Assembly: GCF_019393635.1 (NCBI RefSeq)
Contig: NC_057861.1
Coordinates: 309,477,468-309,541,467 of the forward strand
Reading direction: 5' to 3'
From: Dromiciops gliroides
Lineage: Eukaryota > Chordata > Mammalia > Microbiotheria > Microbiotheriidae
DNA length: 64,000 bases
Shown: one piece after another, positions 33,520 through 46,395 of the stretch
Layout of the letters: each line of letters opens with the position of its first letter
How positions within the stretch are numbered: position 1 is the stretch's first letter
Position numbers and translations under genes: made by a program
Notes under the pieces: model-generated
Database searches by the model: none
What the model was told of the DNA's origin: nothing
What the model saw: only the letters and a program-made list of their open reading frames with translations

Positions 33520-34310
33520 TTCTTAGTAAATACTCCTTTATTTAAAGTTTTGAGTTCTAATTTTTATCCCTCCTTTTCTCCCTCCTCTCACCCCTCTCTG
33601 GGATGATAAGCAATCAGATATAGGCTATACATGTGCAATTATGTAAAACATTACCATATTAGTCATTTTGCATAAGAAAACTTGAATAAAAGAAAAAGAA
33701 AAAAATAACATGCTTCAGTCTGTGTTCAATCAATTTCAGTTCTTTCTTTGGAGGTGGATAGTATGCTTCATCATTAGTCCTTTGGGATTGTCTTGGATCC
33801 ATGTATTGCTGAGAATAGTTAAGTCATTCACAGTTCTTCATCAAACAATATTGCTGCCTCTGTGCACAATGTTCTCTTGGTTCTTCTTACTTGACTATAC
33901 ATCAGTTCATACAAGTCTTTCCAGGCCTTTTTGAAATCATCCTGTTTGTCATTTCTTATAGCACAATAATATTCCATCACCATCATATACCACAGTTTGT
34001 TTAGCCATTCCCCAACTGATGGGCATTCCTTTGATTTCCAATTCTTTTTTTTTTTTTAATAATTTTTTTTTTTTTGCAGGCAATGGGGGTAAAGTGACTT
34101 GCCCAGGGTCACACAGCTAGTAAGTGTCAAGTGTCTGAGGCCGGATTTGAACTCAGGCACTCCTGAATCCAGGACCGGTGCTTAACCACTGCGCCATCTA
34201 GCTGCCCCCTGATTTCCAATTCTTAAACACCACGTAAGAGGGCTGTTATAAATATTTTTGTACAAATAGGTCTTTTACTCTTTTTTTGGGATGTCTTTGG
34301 GATATAAACC
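33520..34310 (-). mobile_element. L1 LINE 3' fragment, split by a SINE
   Basis: CACAATAATATTCCATCACC, CCATTCCCCAACTGATGGGC and GGATATAAACC-TAGCAGTGGGA are the antisense of the L1 end. A SINE at 34076-34209 duplicated TGATTTCCAATTCTT. Confidence 0.65.
34076..34209 (-). mobile_element. WSINE1-like CORE-SINE inside L1
   Basis: Antisense copy; TGATTTCCAATTCTT on both sides. Confidence 0.88.
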
Positions 34311-34334
34311 TAGCAGTGGGATCAATACCCCCTA

Positions 34335-34363
34335 GGATAGATATAGATAGATGATAGATAGAT

Positions 34364-34397
<34 letters not shown>

Positions 34398-34425
34398 GGA
34401 TGGATGGATGGATGGATGGATGTAC
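34335..34425. repeat. (GATA)n then (GATG)n microsatellite
   Basis: GATA units, then six GATG units at 34396-34420. Confidence 0.93.
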
Positions 34426-35293
34426 ATACATACACATATATACACACATATGCATACTGTTATAATATCCAAATATAAGAACATACAGAATAAATACAAG
34501 GAAATATCTTAGAAGCAGTTCAATGAGACAAAGGACCCCAGGTAAGTCAATTAACATTGTCTGCAACATGAAGTAACTGGATTAGATGTAAGATCTGTCA
34601 AATATTAAAATATAGATTTTGTATCTGCTTGTCTCCTATAAACAGATCAAAGAAATAATGTTTAATCTCTCCTACAAAATTAATAAAACAGATCAGAGCA
34701 ATTATAATATCTTGTAATATCTCCTACAAATGAACCAGATCAGAGAACATACCTGTCCTCCTATGAAACAGATCAGAGACAGACAGAAAAACATAATATC
34801 AATTTAATATTTTGTCCCAAGAAGAAAGGTAACACAATATGATCATGTGGAGACTCCCCTGCTCAGAGGACTCCCCATTTCTGAGGGTATATATGGTTTT
34901 AGTCCACTGATTACAGGGCATTGCCAGTTTCAACAGAATGATACAGAAATCAACCCAGAAGCAAAAAGAAGTTTAACAATTTCAGTTATAAAAAGTATGG
35001 AGGGAATACAGAAGTATCATGATAAGACTACAGAATTCCAAAAAAGGGTTTGGCAAGGATGAGGACACCAAGATGTTACTATAAGATAGGAACTTACTAT
35101 CCTGAGGAAAAAGAAGTCACTAGGTAGGGTCCTTTATAAGATCAGAGGAACTCTAGGGACTATGTCACCAGTACAAAGCCTTCTGTTATGCATGAAATGA
35201 TTATGCTCTGGGTGCCTATGTGACAGGGTTACTACTCTAATTTTCTATCTGTGCTACAGCCTAGAGACATCCCCCTTAAAATTATTCTATCCC

Positions 35294-35429
35294 CATGGTA
35301 CAGTAGATAAAGCACTGGCCCTGGATTCAGGAGCACCTGAGTTCAAATCTGGCTTCAGACACTTGACACTTATTAGCTGTGTGACCCTGGGCAAGTCACT
35401 TAACCCTCATTGCCCCACCAAAAAAAAAA
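35294..35429 (+). mobile_element. WSINE1-like CORE-SINE, 5' truncated
   Basis: Starts at ATGGTACAGTAGATAAAG, lacks the first bases of the tRNA-like head; A tail present. Confidence 0.8.
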
Positions 35430-35549
35430 TTTTTTTTTCTATCTCCACTGTAGCCTAATAGACTTTGGTTTCTCAGGGCCTACCCACTCTGGGGTAATGT
35501 AGATAGACCTGGCTATAGCCTAATGAAATATATATACACACCAACATTC

Positions 35550-35935
35550 ATACCCATAGCAATATATAATGCTATATTAATAATAATAACAATGATAAAA
35601 AATAATATCTAGCATTTATATAGTGCCTACTATTGGCCAGACACTTTGCTAAGCAATGTATAATGCCATATTAATAATAAATAGCTAGCATTTATGTGGT
35701 ACTTACTATGTGCTAGGTCATATGCTAAGCAATTTACAAGTATTATTTCATTTGATCCTCACAACAACCATGAAAAGTAGGTGATCTTATTATCTTCATT
35801 TTATAATCAAGGAAACTGAATTTAAATGACTTGCCCAAGGTCCACACAGTTAGTAAGTATTTGAGGCCAGATTTGACCTGAATTCTTCCTGACTTCAAGC
35901 CTATTGCTCTAGCCACTGTACTACCTAGCTTCCTC
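35550..35935 (-). mobile_element. MIR-like CORE-SINE (long), with a partly repeated end
   Basis: TATCTAGCATTTATATAGTG and again TAGCTAGCATTTATGTGGTA, then TTGATCCTCACAACAACCAT and GCCACTGTACTACCTAGC. Confidence 0.65.
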
Positions 35936-35939
35936 TTTT

Positions 35940-36245
35940 AGGACTGGTTGAAAGAATTGGGGATATCTGACTTAGAAAAGACTTAGAGGGGACATCATAA
36001 CATCTTCAAACATTTTGAGATCTCTCACATGGAAAAAGAATTAGGCTTATTCTGCTCAGCTTCAAAGGGAAGAACTGGGAGTTACAGACATAAGTTGTAG
36101 AGGCATATTTTGATTCCACATAAGGAAAATGTTCTTAACAACTGGAGGTCAAAAGCAGAATGGGCTGACCCTGCCAGGAGTGGCTTTTGCCCCACCAGAG
36201 GTCTCAACACAGAGACTTTCAGCCACTTGTTGGGAGTATTTCAAA
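35940..36245 (+). mobile_element. CR1/L3 3' fragment
   Basis: GGCTTATTCTGCTCAGC, GAACTGGGAGTTACAGA, CAGAATGGGCTGACC match the CR1/L3 3' region. Confidence 0.5.
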
Positions 36246-36489
36246 AGATAATTTTTACTTAGTCTGGCAGACAAGATGACTGGCTTTCTTATTCTGAGCT
36301 TCTGTGCCAATGTTATACCGGTTTTACTGATAAAGAAATAGGCTCAGAAAGGAGAAATAACTTACCCATGATTATGTTACTAAGAAGTTGTCAGAGTTGG
36401 GATTTGAAGCCAGGTCTCCTGCCTACAAATCCAGTATTCTTTCCACATTTGCTAGGAAATGTTCCTAAAGACAAGGGGTAAAAAAGGAA

Positions 36490-36960
36490 AAAAAAAAAAA
36501 AAGGAAAGACAAGGAAGACTTACATGAACCAATACAAAATGAAGTGGGCAAAACCAGGAAAACAACATACCTAACAACTACAATGATGAAAATATGAAGA
36601 ACAACAACAAAATCCAAAGGCTATAAGATTGTAATGAATAAGCTTAACCCCCAAAAAAGAGATGAGAATATGTCCCTCCCTCCATCCAGGTAGGGATTGT
36701 GGGTGTGGAGTACTGAATATACCGTCAGATTTTGTTAATAGGTTTGTTAGTAGCTGAACTCCTCCCCGCCCCTCCCCCACCCCATCCGCTATGCTACAAT
36801 TCCTCTTTACTCTACCCACTTGGTCCCCAGTACATAGAGCACCTCCCCACTGGTATCTCTCTTCTTGGGGGTAGTTCCAGAACACAGCCCTCAGAAAGGA
36901 CATAACTAGGGCACCCTGGGGGCTGAGCCACCACTGTTCCACTTCCCAGATCCCCAACCC
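36490..36960 (+). mobile_element. L1 LINE 3' end fragment
   Basis: AAGACTTACATGAACCAATA, GAAGTGGGCAAAACCAGGAA, TACTGAATATACCGTCAGAT match the marsupial L1 3' end. The minus-strand open stretch here is a shadow. Confidence 0.55.
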
Positions 36961-36999
36961 CCTCAATCCCTTCCCAGAGCTACAAGCCCAGATGTCAAC

Positions 37000-37540
37000 A
37001 GATTTATAAAGTGGTTCAACAGCTCTCCCTGAAACCGTAGAAACAATTTTTCAAAAACTTAAATAGATGTGTTTTCTATGTTTCTTTTCTCTACCAAGGC
37101 AATTTATGACTCATAGGAAACAGTTCATCTATTGACAAGGAAAGGAAATTTAAGGCAGAACAGAAATCAAATAAATAGGAATGTTGTTCTATCAGGGAAC
37201 ATTGAACCACATAGCTACTCTCAAGGAAATAAATGTACCTCAAATTTGTTACCTACTTAACTTTGATCTATGACATTCATTTCCACTGCCAAAATGTCAC
37301 AGGAACAAGCCCCTGAAATATTGATGCTCAATAATTATCACATTCAACTACCTGGAACTCTTCTGAAAAGAGTCTGCCCCAAAGTAATTAAGCTGTCACA
37401 GTCAAGAATGATGGGTTTCTTTTAAATTGGAAATGTTGAATTGGGCCCAGACACAAATGAGTCATATCAACACAATATCTACAAGAGGCATTTAGCACTG
37501 CTAAGGAAAAGGTAGGCCAGGAGAAGTATTTGTGGTCTGG
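37000..37540. other. Unassigned stretch
   Basis: No repeat or coding signal seen. Confidence 0.3.
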
Positions 37541-38014
37541 TGGCTGAAGGGTCAACCTTAGAGCCAAGAAGCCCTGAGTTCAAGTGTTGACTCTGACATA
37601 TGTCAAATATATGACTCCAAAAAGTTACCTAACTGCTTGGTGCCACTATGGCAATGAACTCACAGGTCTGTTTCCCAAATAAATTTAAGGTCAGAGAGAA
37701 TATATGGCATGATATTTGTATATAGATTCAAGAATGGAAACTAGGAATCATAGATTTAGAGCTAAAGTAACTTTAGAGGCCATTGAATACCACAACCTCA
37801 TTTTATCAGTAAGGAAACTGAGACATAAAGACAGACTTATCCAGAGGAACACAGGGAGTTAGTAACGGAGGCAGAGCTTGAACCTGAGTCCAGTGCCCTA
37901 TCCACTATTACAGATTGTCTCCTAAAAGCACCATGCCTTCATTTTCAGGGAATTGCTTTGCATTTTAAATTAAATCCTTTTTAAACTTCCCAGTTTCTTT
38001 TGTGTGTGTGTGTG

Positions 38015-38155
38015 TGGGGGGGGTGCAATGAGGGTTAAGTGACTTGCCCAGGGTCACACAGCTAGTAAGTGTCTAATGTCTGAGGTCAAATTTGAACTCA
38101 GGTCCTCCTGAATCCAGGGCCAGTATTTTATCCACTGCGTCACCTAGCTGCTCCC
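38015..38155 (-). mobile_element. WSINE1-like CORE-SINE
   Basis: Antisense copy; AAACTTCCCAGTTTCT on both sides. Confidence 0.87.
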
Positions 38156-38324
38156 TAAACTTCCCAGTTTCTAAGATATTACTTTGCTGGGGCATATGCT
38201 GTTTTGGGGGTTCTAGAGATTAGGTAGAGGGTCCTGGCTAGTTTCTTATATAAGGAGGTAGTGGGGACCCTAGTGACTTACTTGGACAGGGAGGGTAGGG
38301 AATGGGAAGGGAGAAAGTGAATAA

Positions 38325-38500
38325 TGTAGCAACTGCATGCAGTCACTGTGTTAAGGGCTTTACAAATATTATTGTATTTGGTCCTCACATAAGCCCCGCA
38401 AGGTAGATGCTGTTATTAACCCCTCTTTATAGATTGGAAAAACAGAGGCAAACAGAGGTTAGGTGACTTTGCCTAGGTCACACAGCTAGTAAGTGTTTAA
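38325..38500 (-). mobile_element. MIR-like CORE-SINE
   Basis: CTTTACAAATATTATTGTAT, GAGGTTAGGTGAC, TCACACAGCTAGTAAGTG. Confidence 0.55.
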
Positions 38501-38639
38501 AGTGGGAGAGGCTATCAAGTCTCTTCCTTTCTACTGGATTCTTTCATGCTGCCAGCAAACATACTCATGTCTACTTGAGCCTCAAAAACAAACCAAAAAA
38601 CCCACTCACTTGATGGTCCCATCACTCCTAGTTACCAAC

Positions 38640-39200
38640 CCGTATTTCCTTCTCTCCATGTCTAAAGTCTGAGAAATCCATCCAAATTATTTGCCTTGAA
38701 TTTTTCTCCTTTCACAGTGTTCCAAATCCTCCATAACCTAGCTTCTGATCTCAATTCATTTAAAACTGTTCTTTCTAAAGTTACCAACTATCATGGCCTG
38801 TTCTTCATCCTCCTCGTTCTTTACTTTGCAGCATTTGGTACTGTGTTTTCTTCTGAAAACTGTCTCTTCTCTACATTTTCATGACTTGTTCTCCTGTTTC
38901 TCCTCCCACCTGTTTAGTTTCTCTTCAGTTTCTTTCAATAGTTCTTAAATCCTCACTCCCACTGCATGTGGGTGTCCCTAGAGGTTCTGTCCTGGGTCTT
39001 GTCCTCTTTCCCCTCTATACTATCTTACTTAGTGATGACAGGTCCCATGGGTTAAATTATCATATCCTTGCATATCATGTCCAGATCTATATTCTAGTCA
39101 TGTGTCTCCAACAGCCTTTTGGACATTTGCAACTGGATGTCTGATAGGCATCCCAAATGCAACATGTCCAAAACTGAATTCATTAAACTTCTTCCCAAAC
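38640..39200 (+). mobile_element. L2 LINE reverse-transcriptase fragment
   Basis: Contains GTCCCTAGAGGTTCTGTCCT (VP-GSVLG motif) and the ATCTATATTCTAGTC block typical of the L2 polymerase end. Open frames here are remnants of it. Confidence 0.55.
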
Positions 39201-39239
39201 CCTCCATGTTTCTGAACTTCCCTACCACTTTTGGAGTTC

Positions 39240-39890
39240 AGTTTCTAAAGTAAGAAAAGCGATGATCCCGCTGTATAGGTAAATGTACTAGGTTCAATTC
39301 TGAGTGCCACATTTGAGAAGTGACTTGATGGGCCTGAGTGTGTGAGGCAGCATGATGTGGTTATATAAGGCACTTGGAGTTGGGAGGACCTAAATTCAAA
39401 TCCTACCTCAGACATTTACTATGTGACCCTGGGCAATTCACTTACTTACTCTGTTCCTCAGTTTACTCATCTGTAAAAGGATAGGGTTGGACTCAGTGAC
39501 TTCTAAGGTCCCTTTTAACTCTAAATCTATAAGCTTTCATGTCCAGTGCTGAGAAAACTCAAAATCATACTAAGCTAGCATGCTTTGAGGGAACTAAGAA
39601 TATTTTTCAGTTGGAGAAAAGAGTTAGGGGAAATATGAGAGTAGTCTTCAAGTATCTGAAGAGTTACCACATGGAAAAGGCTTAGACTTCCTGTGCTTGC
39701 CCCTAGAAAGAACAAGGACTTGGGGAAAAGAAGATATCACAAAGTATAATCAAGCTTGAATTACCTCACTATCACTGGAGATTTTTGGGTTGGATGGTCA
39801 TTCATAAAGGATGTTGTAGAAGTAATTCACTTCCATAGGGAATGGATTAGATGAACTTTGAGAATTTATGATTCCATGATTCAGTTCCTT
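39240..39890 (+). mobile_element. CR1/L3 3' fragment split by a CORE-SINE
   Basis: The GGTTCAATTCTGAGTGCCAC block at 39291-39310 continues at 39540 (GTCCAGTGCTGAGAAAACTC) and ends near GAACTTTGAGAATTTATGAT. A MIR/Mar1-like SINE lies between (39345-39535). Confidence 0.55.
39345..39535 (+). mobile_element. MIR/CORE-SINE inside CR1/L3
   Basis: GAGGCAGCATGATGTGG, TTCAAATCCTACCTCAGACA, TTACTCATCTGTAAAAGGAT, GGTCCCTTTTAACTCTAAAT. Confidence 0.6.
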
Positions 39891-40011
39891 AGTTATGAAT
39901 ACATAAATGACTTGTTTCATATCACCCCTAGTCTCTTCTCGCTCACATGAGGTCACTCCTTATTACTATGGACAAATCTGAAGAGTGACCAATCTGTCTG
40001 GCATGGGGTAC

Positions 40012-40383
40012 TGTAACGATTGGAATAACGCCACCTGCTGGAGACTTACTGTAGAAGAGTTCTGCCCATGAAGCGAAGGTCTTTGAGGGCAAGACCAGGA
40101 GTCTTTTCTTTGGCGCCAGGAAGTGACGCAGGCTAGTGGGAGGAGGAAGGAAGAGACTGGCGCTGACTCTGGGGCTTTTTCCTGAGGACTCTGGCGGAGA
40201 AGGGAGCTAGAAATGTGCTCTCCCTTTAATAGATAGGAATCTAGGCCTTTCTCTCTCTCTTTACCAAATTCTTGTTCTCCTTAATAAATGCTTAAAAGCC
40301 TAACTCTTGCTAAAGCTTATAATTTATTGGCGACCACTCATTAGATATTTTAGACAGACTAGCTAGAGTTTTAGCCCTTAACA
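40012..40383 (+). mobile_element. Solo LTR of the same ERV family
   Basis: 372 bases from TGTAACG to TTAACA, flanked by the 4-base duplication GTAC. It matches the reverse complement of the 29.7 kb LTRs with scattered differences, so it is older and in the opposite orientation. Confidence 0.85.
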
Positions 40384-40699
40384 GTACTATCTACCTGATC
40401 TTTCCTGCCACTTTTCTTCCTCCTTTCAAGGATCTTGACCATTCTTTCCCAACCCCACTCATCAGTTCTCTTTTCTTCACTGACTTCAGTGAAGTTAATT
40501 TTACTTCAGGCAATATCTTTCTCAAATAGATGCCTCCCCTTAATAAGATAGTCACCCAATTTAGGAATGAGAAGTTACCCAAAAGTTTTTTTTTAAAACT
40601 GGCTGTTTGAAAAAGTTTTATACATGGTGCCAAGCATACAAAGGTTCAATTAACCCACAGTATTTTCCTGGAGTATTATACCATTTATATACAGCATTG

Positions 40700-42995
40700 T
40701 TTATATGGGGAAATGAATTTTGGGTTTCAACTTAGAATACCTGAAGTACGATTCCACAAGTCAGTGGCTGCAGCATCCCTGGTTGTGGCATCCAGTACTT
40801 TCCCAAGTTGCTAGGGAATTGGAAAGAAGCAAAGAGAAGCAGAGCCAAGATAGTGGAGAAAAGCCAGGAAGTCCCCTGAGCTCTCTCAGTTTCCCTCTGA
40901 AACAACATTAAATCAAACCTCTAAACAAATTTTGGGGTGACAGAAACCGCAAAAATATGGAGTGGAACAATTTTCCAGCCCAGGATAACTTAGAAGGACT
41001 TCAGGTAAGTTCTCTCTCATATGGGTAAAAGGAGAGTGCAGCCCAGCACAGATAGTACCCAGGCAAGCCAGCAGGAGGGTCTTAGCCACAGTCTAGATCA
41101 GCAACTAAGGCCCCAAGGTCCTGGCTCAGCAGACCAGTGGTATAACAGACCAGTTGTGAGGCCTCCAGTCCCAGTGCAACATGCAAACTGCCAGCCCTGG
41201 AACACAGGGCAAAACAGGTGCAACTAGGTGCATCATAGTGCAGTGGGCAAGCCACCAGTTCTGGAGGCCCCAGCACAGAAAGGCCCCTGGCCTTGTCCTC
41301 AGTGCAAAAAGCTTTGGACAGTGTCCTCTCTACCTCAGGAGCAGAATTCAACTTTAAAAGAAATGAAATAGGCTAGAAAATGAGCAAAACAAAAACAAAA
41401 AGGAGCTCTGACCATAGAAAGCTACTATGGAGACAGGGAAGATGAAAACACAAACTCAAAAGACAACATGTCAAAATGCCTACATGCGAAGCCTCAAAGA
41501 GGAATATGAATTAGCCTCAAACCCAAAAAGTACTCTTGGAAGAGCTCAAGAAGGAATTTAAAAATTAATGAAAATCAAAATAAGAGATATAGAAGAAAAA
41601 TTTGGAAAAAGAAAAGAGAGTTATGCAATAAAATCATGGGGGAAAGAGTCAACAGCTTGGAAAAGGAAGCACAAAAACCCATTGAAGAAAATAATTCTTT
41701 TTTTTTTTTTTTTTTGGCGAGGCAATTGGGGTTAAGTGACTTGCCCAGGGTCACACAGCTAGTAAGTGTTAAGTGTCTGAGGCCAGATTTGAACTCAGGT
41801 ACTCCTGACTCCAGGGCCGGTGCTCTATCCACTGCGCCACCTAGCTGCCCCAGAAAACAATTCTTTAAAAAAATCGAATTGTCCAAATGAAAAAAAAAAT
41901 CAAATGTTAAAAACAATTTCAAAAAATATAGAATTGGCCAAATGGAAAAGGAGGCACAAAAGCTAACTGAAGAAAAGAATTCCTTAAAAACTAAAATTGG
42001 ATAAGTATAAGCTAATGACTCCATGAAACATCAAGAATCAGTCAAACAAAATCAAAAGAATGAAAAAATAGAAGTAAATGTAAAATATTTCATTAGAAAA
42101 ACAACTGGACTGAAAAATAGATCCAGGAGAGATAATTTAAGAATTATTGGACTACCTGAAAACCATGGTCAAAAAAAGAGCCTGGACAGCATCTTTCAAG
42201 AAATTATCAAGGAAAATTGCCCTGATATTCTAGAAGCAGAGACTAAAATAGCAATTGAAAGAATCCACCAATTATCTCCTGAAAATTACCTCAAAATGAA
42301 AACTCCAAGTAAAATAATAGCTAACTTCCAGAATTGTCAGGTCAAGGAGAAAATATTTCAGGCATCCAGAAAGTAACAATTCAGTTATCAAGAAGGTATA
42401 GTCAGGATTACACAGGACTTAGCTGCTTCTGTATTAAAAGACTAGAAGGTTTGGAATATGATATTCTGGAAGGCAAAGGAGCTTGGATTACAACTAAGAA
42501 CCAACAACCCAGAAAAACTGAGCATAAACTTTCAGGGTAAAAAATGAACATTCAAAGAAATAGGAGATTTTCAAACTATCCTGATGAAAAGACCAGAGCT
42601 GAATAGAAAATCTGATCTTCAAACATAAGACTCAAGAGAAGCATAAAAAGTTAAACAGGAAAGCAAAAAAAAAACCACCCAACCATGTTATTCAATAAGG
42701 TTAAACTGTTACAGCCCTATATGGGAAGATGATATTTGTAATTCTTAAGAACTATCTCTGTTAGGGCATTTAGGAGTATACATAGACAGAGGGTATGGGT
42801 ATACATTGACTTTGATGTAATGATATATAAAAAGAAATTAAGAGGTGAAAAAAGTATTGCACTGGGAGAAGAGGGGAAAGGTAGGCTATGGTAAAAATTA
42901 TATCAAACAATGAGGCACAAAATACCTGTTACAATAGAGGGAAAGAGAGGGGGTGAGTATTATTTGAACCTTACTCTTTCGATGTTCAAAATCTA
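40700..42995 (+). mobile_element. L1/HAL1 LINE 5' region with ORF1 segment
   Basis: 5' leader with GAGCCAAGATAGTGGAG at about 40844. ORF1 segment at 42023-42376: RDNLRIIGLPENHGQKK, then IFQEIIKENCPDI and IERIHQL, PSKIIANFQNCQVKEKIFQA, the RRM and C-terminal domain of L1 ORF1p, an RNA-binding chaperone. After ORF1 comes a GCATAAACTTTCAGGG block rather than ORF2, as in half-L1 (HAL1) elements. A SINE and a truncated ERV interrupt it. Confidence 0.65.
41716..41851 (-). mobile_element. WSINE1-like CORE-SINE inside L1/HAL1 ORF1 leader
   Basis: Antisense copy; AGAAAA(T/C)AATTCTTT on both sides. Confidence 0.87.
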
Positions 42996-42997
42996 AA

Positions 42998-45140
42998 TGT
43001 TATGTCTAAAATTTAATGTGTGGTTGCCTTAAATTAGAAACTCATAGCACCAGTCTTTGGGGCATTAAGCATTTATTAAAGTATTTAGAAGTTAGCAAAA
43101 GAGAGAAGAACACAAGTAGTTCAGAAGGAAACCTAGCTACCCTGGTGACTCCACCAGAACCTCCAACCAAAAGGGCAGATCCTCCTTACCCCTCAAGTGG
43201 AAACTCCCTGAGGGCCCGCCCAGGCAAGGTCCCCACACACAGCTCCAAGCTAATTGGCTGGTAGCATTGATTGACATGACTTACAGGCAGTTCTATGAAT
43301 AGATGTAACTTCCAGAAGCTAGTCACATGCTTTCTCCTCAGCAGGGAGTTGCCCTGGTTCTCACAATGTCTTTCTCAGCAGGGGGCATGGCACCCTGATT
43401 CTCACACTCCCCCCTGTGCTTCATAAAGACACATCATTTCTTTACATGAAGCAATAACATTACAGATACTCATGACTAACAAAGTAAAGAGAATGAAAAG
43501 AGAGAAAAAGAAATTGAGCGACACATTAACAAAGGCTAAAGGGGGGCACTCCCCTTTTAGCAGGTGGACATTACAAACAGAGAAAAACTAAGGGCACTCC
43601 CTTTTAGTAATTGGACATTATAAACAGTGTATACAATGGAGAAAAGGAAAAACAGGGAAATGTCCGTTTAAGTGTTTGGAAGTCTTTTCTTTGATGATTC
43701 TTGGGATGTCCTCTGGGTATAGTTGTGGAATGGAAGTCTTTCAGGTGCTGATGATCAAGGCTAGCAAGTCTCAGCTGTAGAGTATCGGGTGTGATTGTAA
43801 AGTCCCTCAGGTGTTTCAGATACTGGTAATCAGCTAAGAAAGTTTCCTACAAAATTGAGCTTAACACAACTTCAAATAACTTTGCCAATAACCAAATCAA
43901 ACAATGAGAGTTCTCAAAAATGTGTCTAAGGAAATTCATAATCTTTTAGAGATTGTACAATGATTGTCCAGTTGTTACACATGAAACATAATAAAAACAA
44001 AAATTGAAACATTCTCTAACACTTAATATTACTACACTCCCCCCGTGGAGAATAAATTGAGAAGACAATTGTGATATTCATTTAGAAAATAATTTTTATC
44101 TTTGTTTCATCACTTTTTTGCATCATCTGCCTAATTATCCTCATGCCATTATGATAAATTAAAAGATCTAATATAATTGGTAGCAGATTATGATAAATTA
44201 AAAGATCTAATATAATTGGTCAAGGCCAAATCCAACATTGTATTTATCATGACATCTGAGATAATTATGGGGGTTACCATAAAAGAACAGAGAAATAAGA
44301 GAAATGAGCATTGACAAACTTCATGGCTCTACAGACAGACGATGCATTATGCTGATGGAAAACTGAGTTAGGCTTATTCAGATCCATGGGATCAAGATGT
44401 CCATGGCATCAGGCATATAGGAGGGGGAACTGAAGTCAGGTGTTGAATGAGGTGGCATAGCCTGGCCACTGGTACCATGTGGGAAGAAAATTAAACCAAG
44501 AAAATCCAACCTCAACTCTTGCCAATAGCCTTTTTCTCAGCCTTTCCCAAGGCAGTGTAGTACTTGGACTTCATTCATGTCTCCTCTTTTTGTGACAGTT
44601 CAATGTCTGCTCTTGTATGTATTCCTCTTGTGATTGGCTGGTATCTTGGCCAACTGGTATCTGGTAACTCAGAACGAAGGCAATTAATGTCTTAAATGAT
44701 AAATTCCCATAATTCAAGTCTCATATGAATTTAATATAATGATAGCAAAAAATGTGAATTTGCTTTAACTCAGAATATAATATACAATATAATATACAAT
44801 ATGCAATAATTCCAAATAATAACTTTTTTTCTAAGTATACAATTACCTTTGTGAAAAATTAGAACATATTTTAAGTTAAAATACAATATTAAAAGACTAA
44901 AAGTCTCTATGAAAATAAGCCATGACTATTGAGTTAAAAATGTAGTTGCAATGGCATAAAAAAGAAATCCTTATGTAGCATTCGAACTGACTTTTTTATG
45001 CTTAGCAAAAATAATACTTCTAGAATTAATTTCCACTTGCCATGGCAACCAATTTGCCAGGGAAATGCTTTATAGAATTTGATCAAGTTAAAAAAAAAAA
45101 CCCAATTTAGATTATGGGAGAATAATACTTCCAGACTTAA
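42998..45140 (-). mobile_element. Truncated ERV: one LTR plus interior related to the 29.7 kb ERV
   Basis: LTR 42998-43406 (TG...CA on both strands' ends) is followed by a purine-rich tract on the minus strand and about 1.7 kb of interior that parallels 30048-31740 in order. Shared landmarks include the GAATGGAAGTCTTT block and the TGACTTCAT-like block. The LTR differs from that of the 29.7 kb element. The 5' LTR is absent, no coding region is recognisable, and it is old and broken. It lies within an L1/HAL1 copy. Confidence 0.7.
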
Positions 45141-45825
45141 TATTATATTATCATTTATTTATTTATTGCATATTTATTCTTTCTTGTATTTTTTCCTTTT
45201 GTTCTGATTCTTCTCTTACAATATAACTAATGTGGAAATGTGTTTAACATGATTGTAATGTATAACCTATATCAGATTGCTTGCTGGCTTTGGGAGGTCA
45301 AAGGAAAGGGAGGATGGATGGGAGAAAAAAATTGAACTTAAAAAAATCTTTACATGAAATTTAAAAAGTAAAATTTAAAAACAAAAGAAAGGAGGGCAAA
45401 TCAGGGGAGGTGGTGGTCAGAAGCAAAACACTGGTAAGGAGAGACAGGATGAAAGGAGAGAGAGAAAAGTATAAATGGGGAAAATAAGATAGAGGGAAAT
45501 AGTAATCATAACCTTAAATGTGAATGGGATGAACTCTCCCATAAAACTAAAGATGATAGCAGAGTGAATTAAAAACCAGAATTCTACACTATGTTGGTTA
45601 CAAGAAACACATTTAGGGCACAGCTAGGTGGCGCAGTGGATAAAGCACTGGCCTTGGATTCAGGAGGACCTGAGTTCAAATCTGGCCTCAGACACTTGAC
45701 AATTACTAGTTGTATGACCCTGGACAAGTCACTTAATTCTCATTGCCTGCCCCGCCCCCCGCCCAAATGCTGAAAACTATCTTTACATGTAATTGGAAAA
45801 AATAAAATATCATTTCACAAGAAAG
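45141..45825 (+). mobile_element. L1/HAL1 3' end
   Basis: ATGTGGAAATGTGTTTAACA-like block, TATAACCTATATCAGATTGC, CTTTACATGTAATTGG and AAAAAATAAAATATC are the marsupial L1 3' tail. It probably continues the 40.7 kb unit beyond the ERV. Confidence 0.65.
45617..45764 (+). mobile_element. WSINE1-like CORE-SINE inside the L1 3' end
   Basis: Sense copy, GGCACAGCTAGGTGG to TCATTGCCTGCC. Confidence 0.82.
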
Positions 45826-46214
45826 GGGGGGGGGAGCAGAATAGAGAAGCATTATCGTGCTGGTTTTCTCCACCTGTATTGTATAAGAGAAGATTCTGTT
45901 TTAGAATAATAGAAAACATCTCTAGATGAGTCATTTCTCAGCAATGAGGAACAAACAGCAATTGGCCTCAGGGTGGAAAGAGGTCTAGAGTCTGCTTTCT
46001 CAACACCACTTTATGTGTGGGTTATTCATGAATTGAATGTTTTTAAATCAGTATCTATTTGATCAAGTTTGTTTAAGTTGGCTTTAATCCTGTATGTTAG
46101 TGTTAAATATTACCAATGTAATGCTATTCCAGAGTTTATGTAAACAATTCAATATTACTCAGATAAGATCCTTTTCTTTTAATGAAGAAACCTTAGAGAT
46201 TCCCCTGTTAGTAA

Positions 46215-46395
46215 GCATCATGGTACAGTTGCAAGAGTACCGACTTTATAGTCAGAGGAAGTTCAGTTTTTGCTTCTGACTTTTACTGCCTCTATGACCT
46301 GAGGCAAAGCTCTTTAGCATTCCTGGTCTTCAACTTCCTCATTTGTAAAATAAAAGTCTTGTACTAGATCATCTTTATAATTCCTTCCTTGCTCA
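46215..46395 (+). mobile_element. MIR fragment
   Basis: CATGGTACAGTTGCAAGAGT, TAGTCAGAGGAAGTTCAG, CTTCCTCATTTGTAAAATAA. Confidence 0.45.

Noticed and set aside
36571-36966. 131-codon minus-strand frame
   Set aside because: Antisense to an L1 3' end; no recognisable domain.
41575-42024. 149-codon minus-strand frame with GQLGGAVDRAPALESG
   Set aside because: SINE read-through plus antisense L1 leader.
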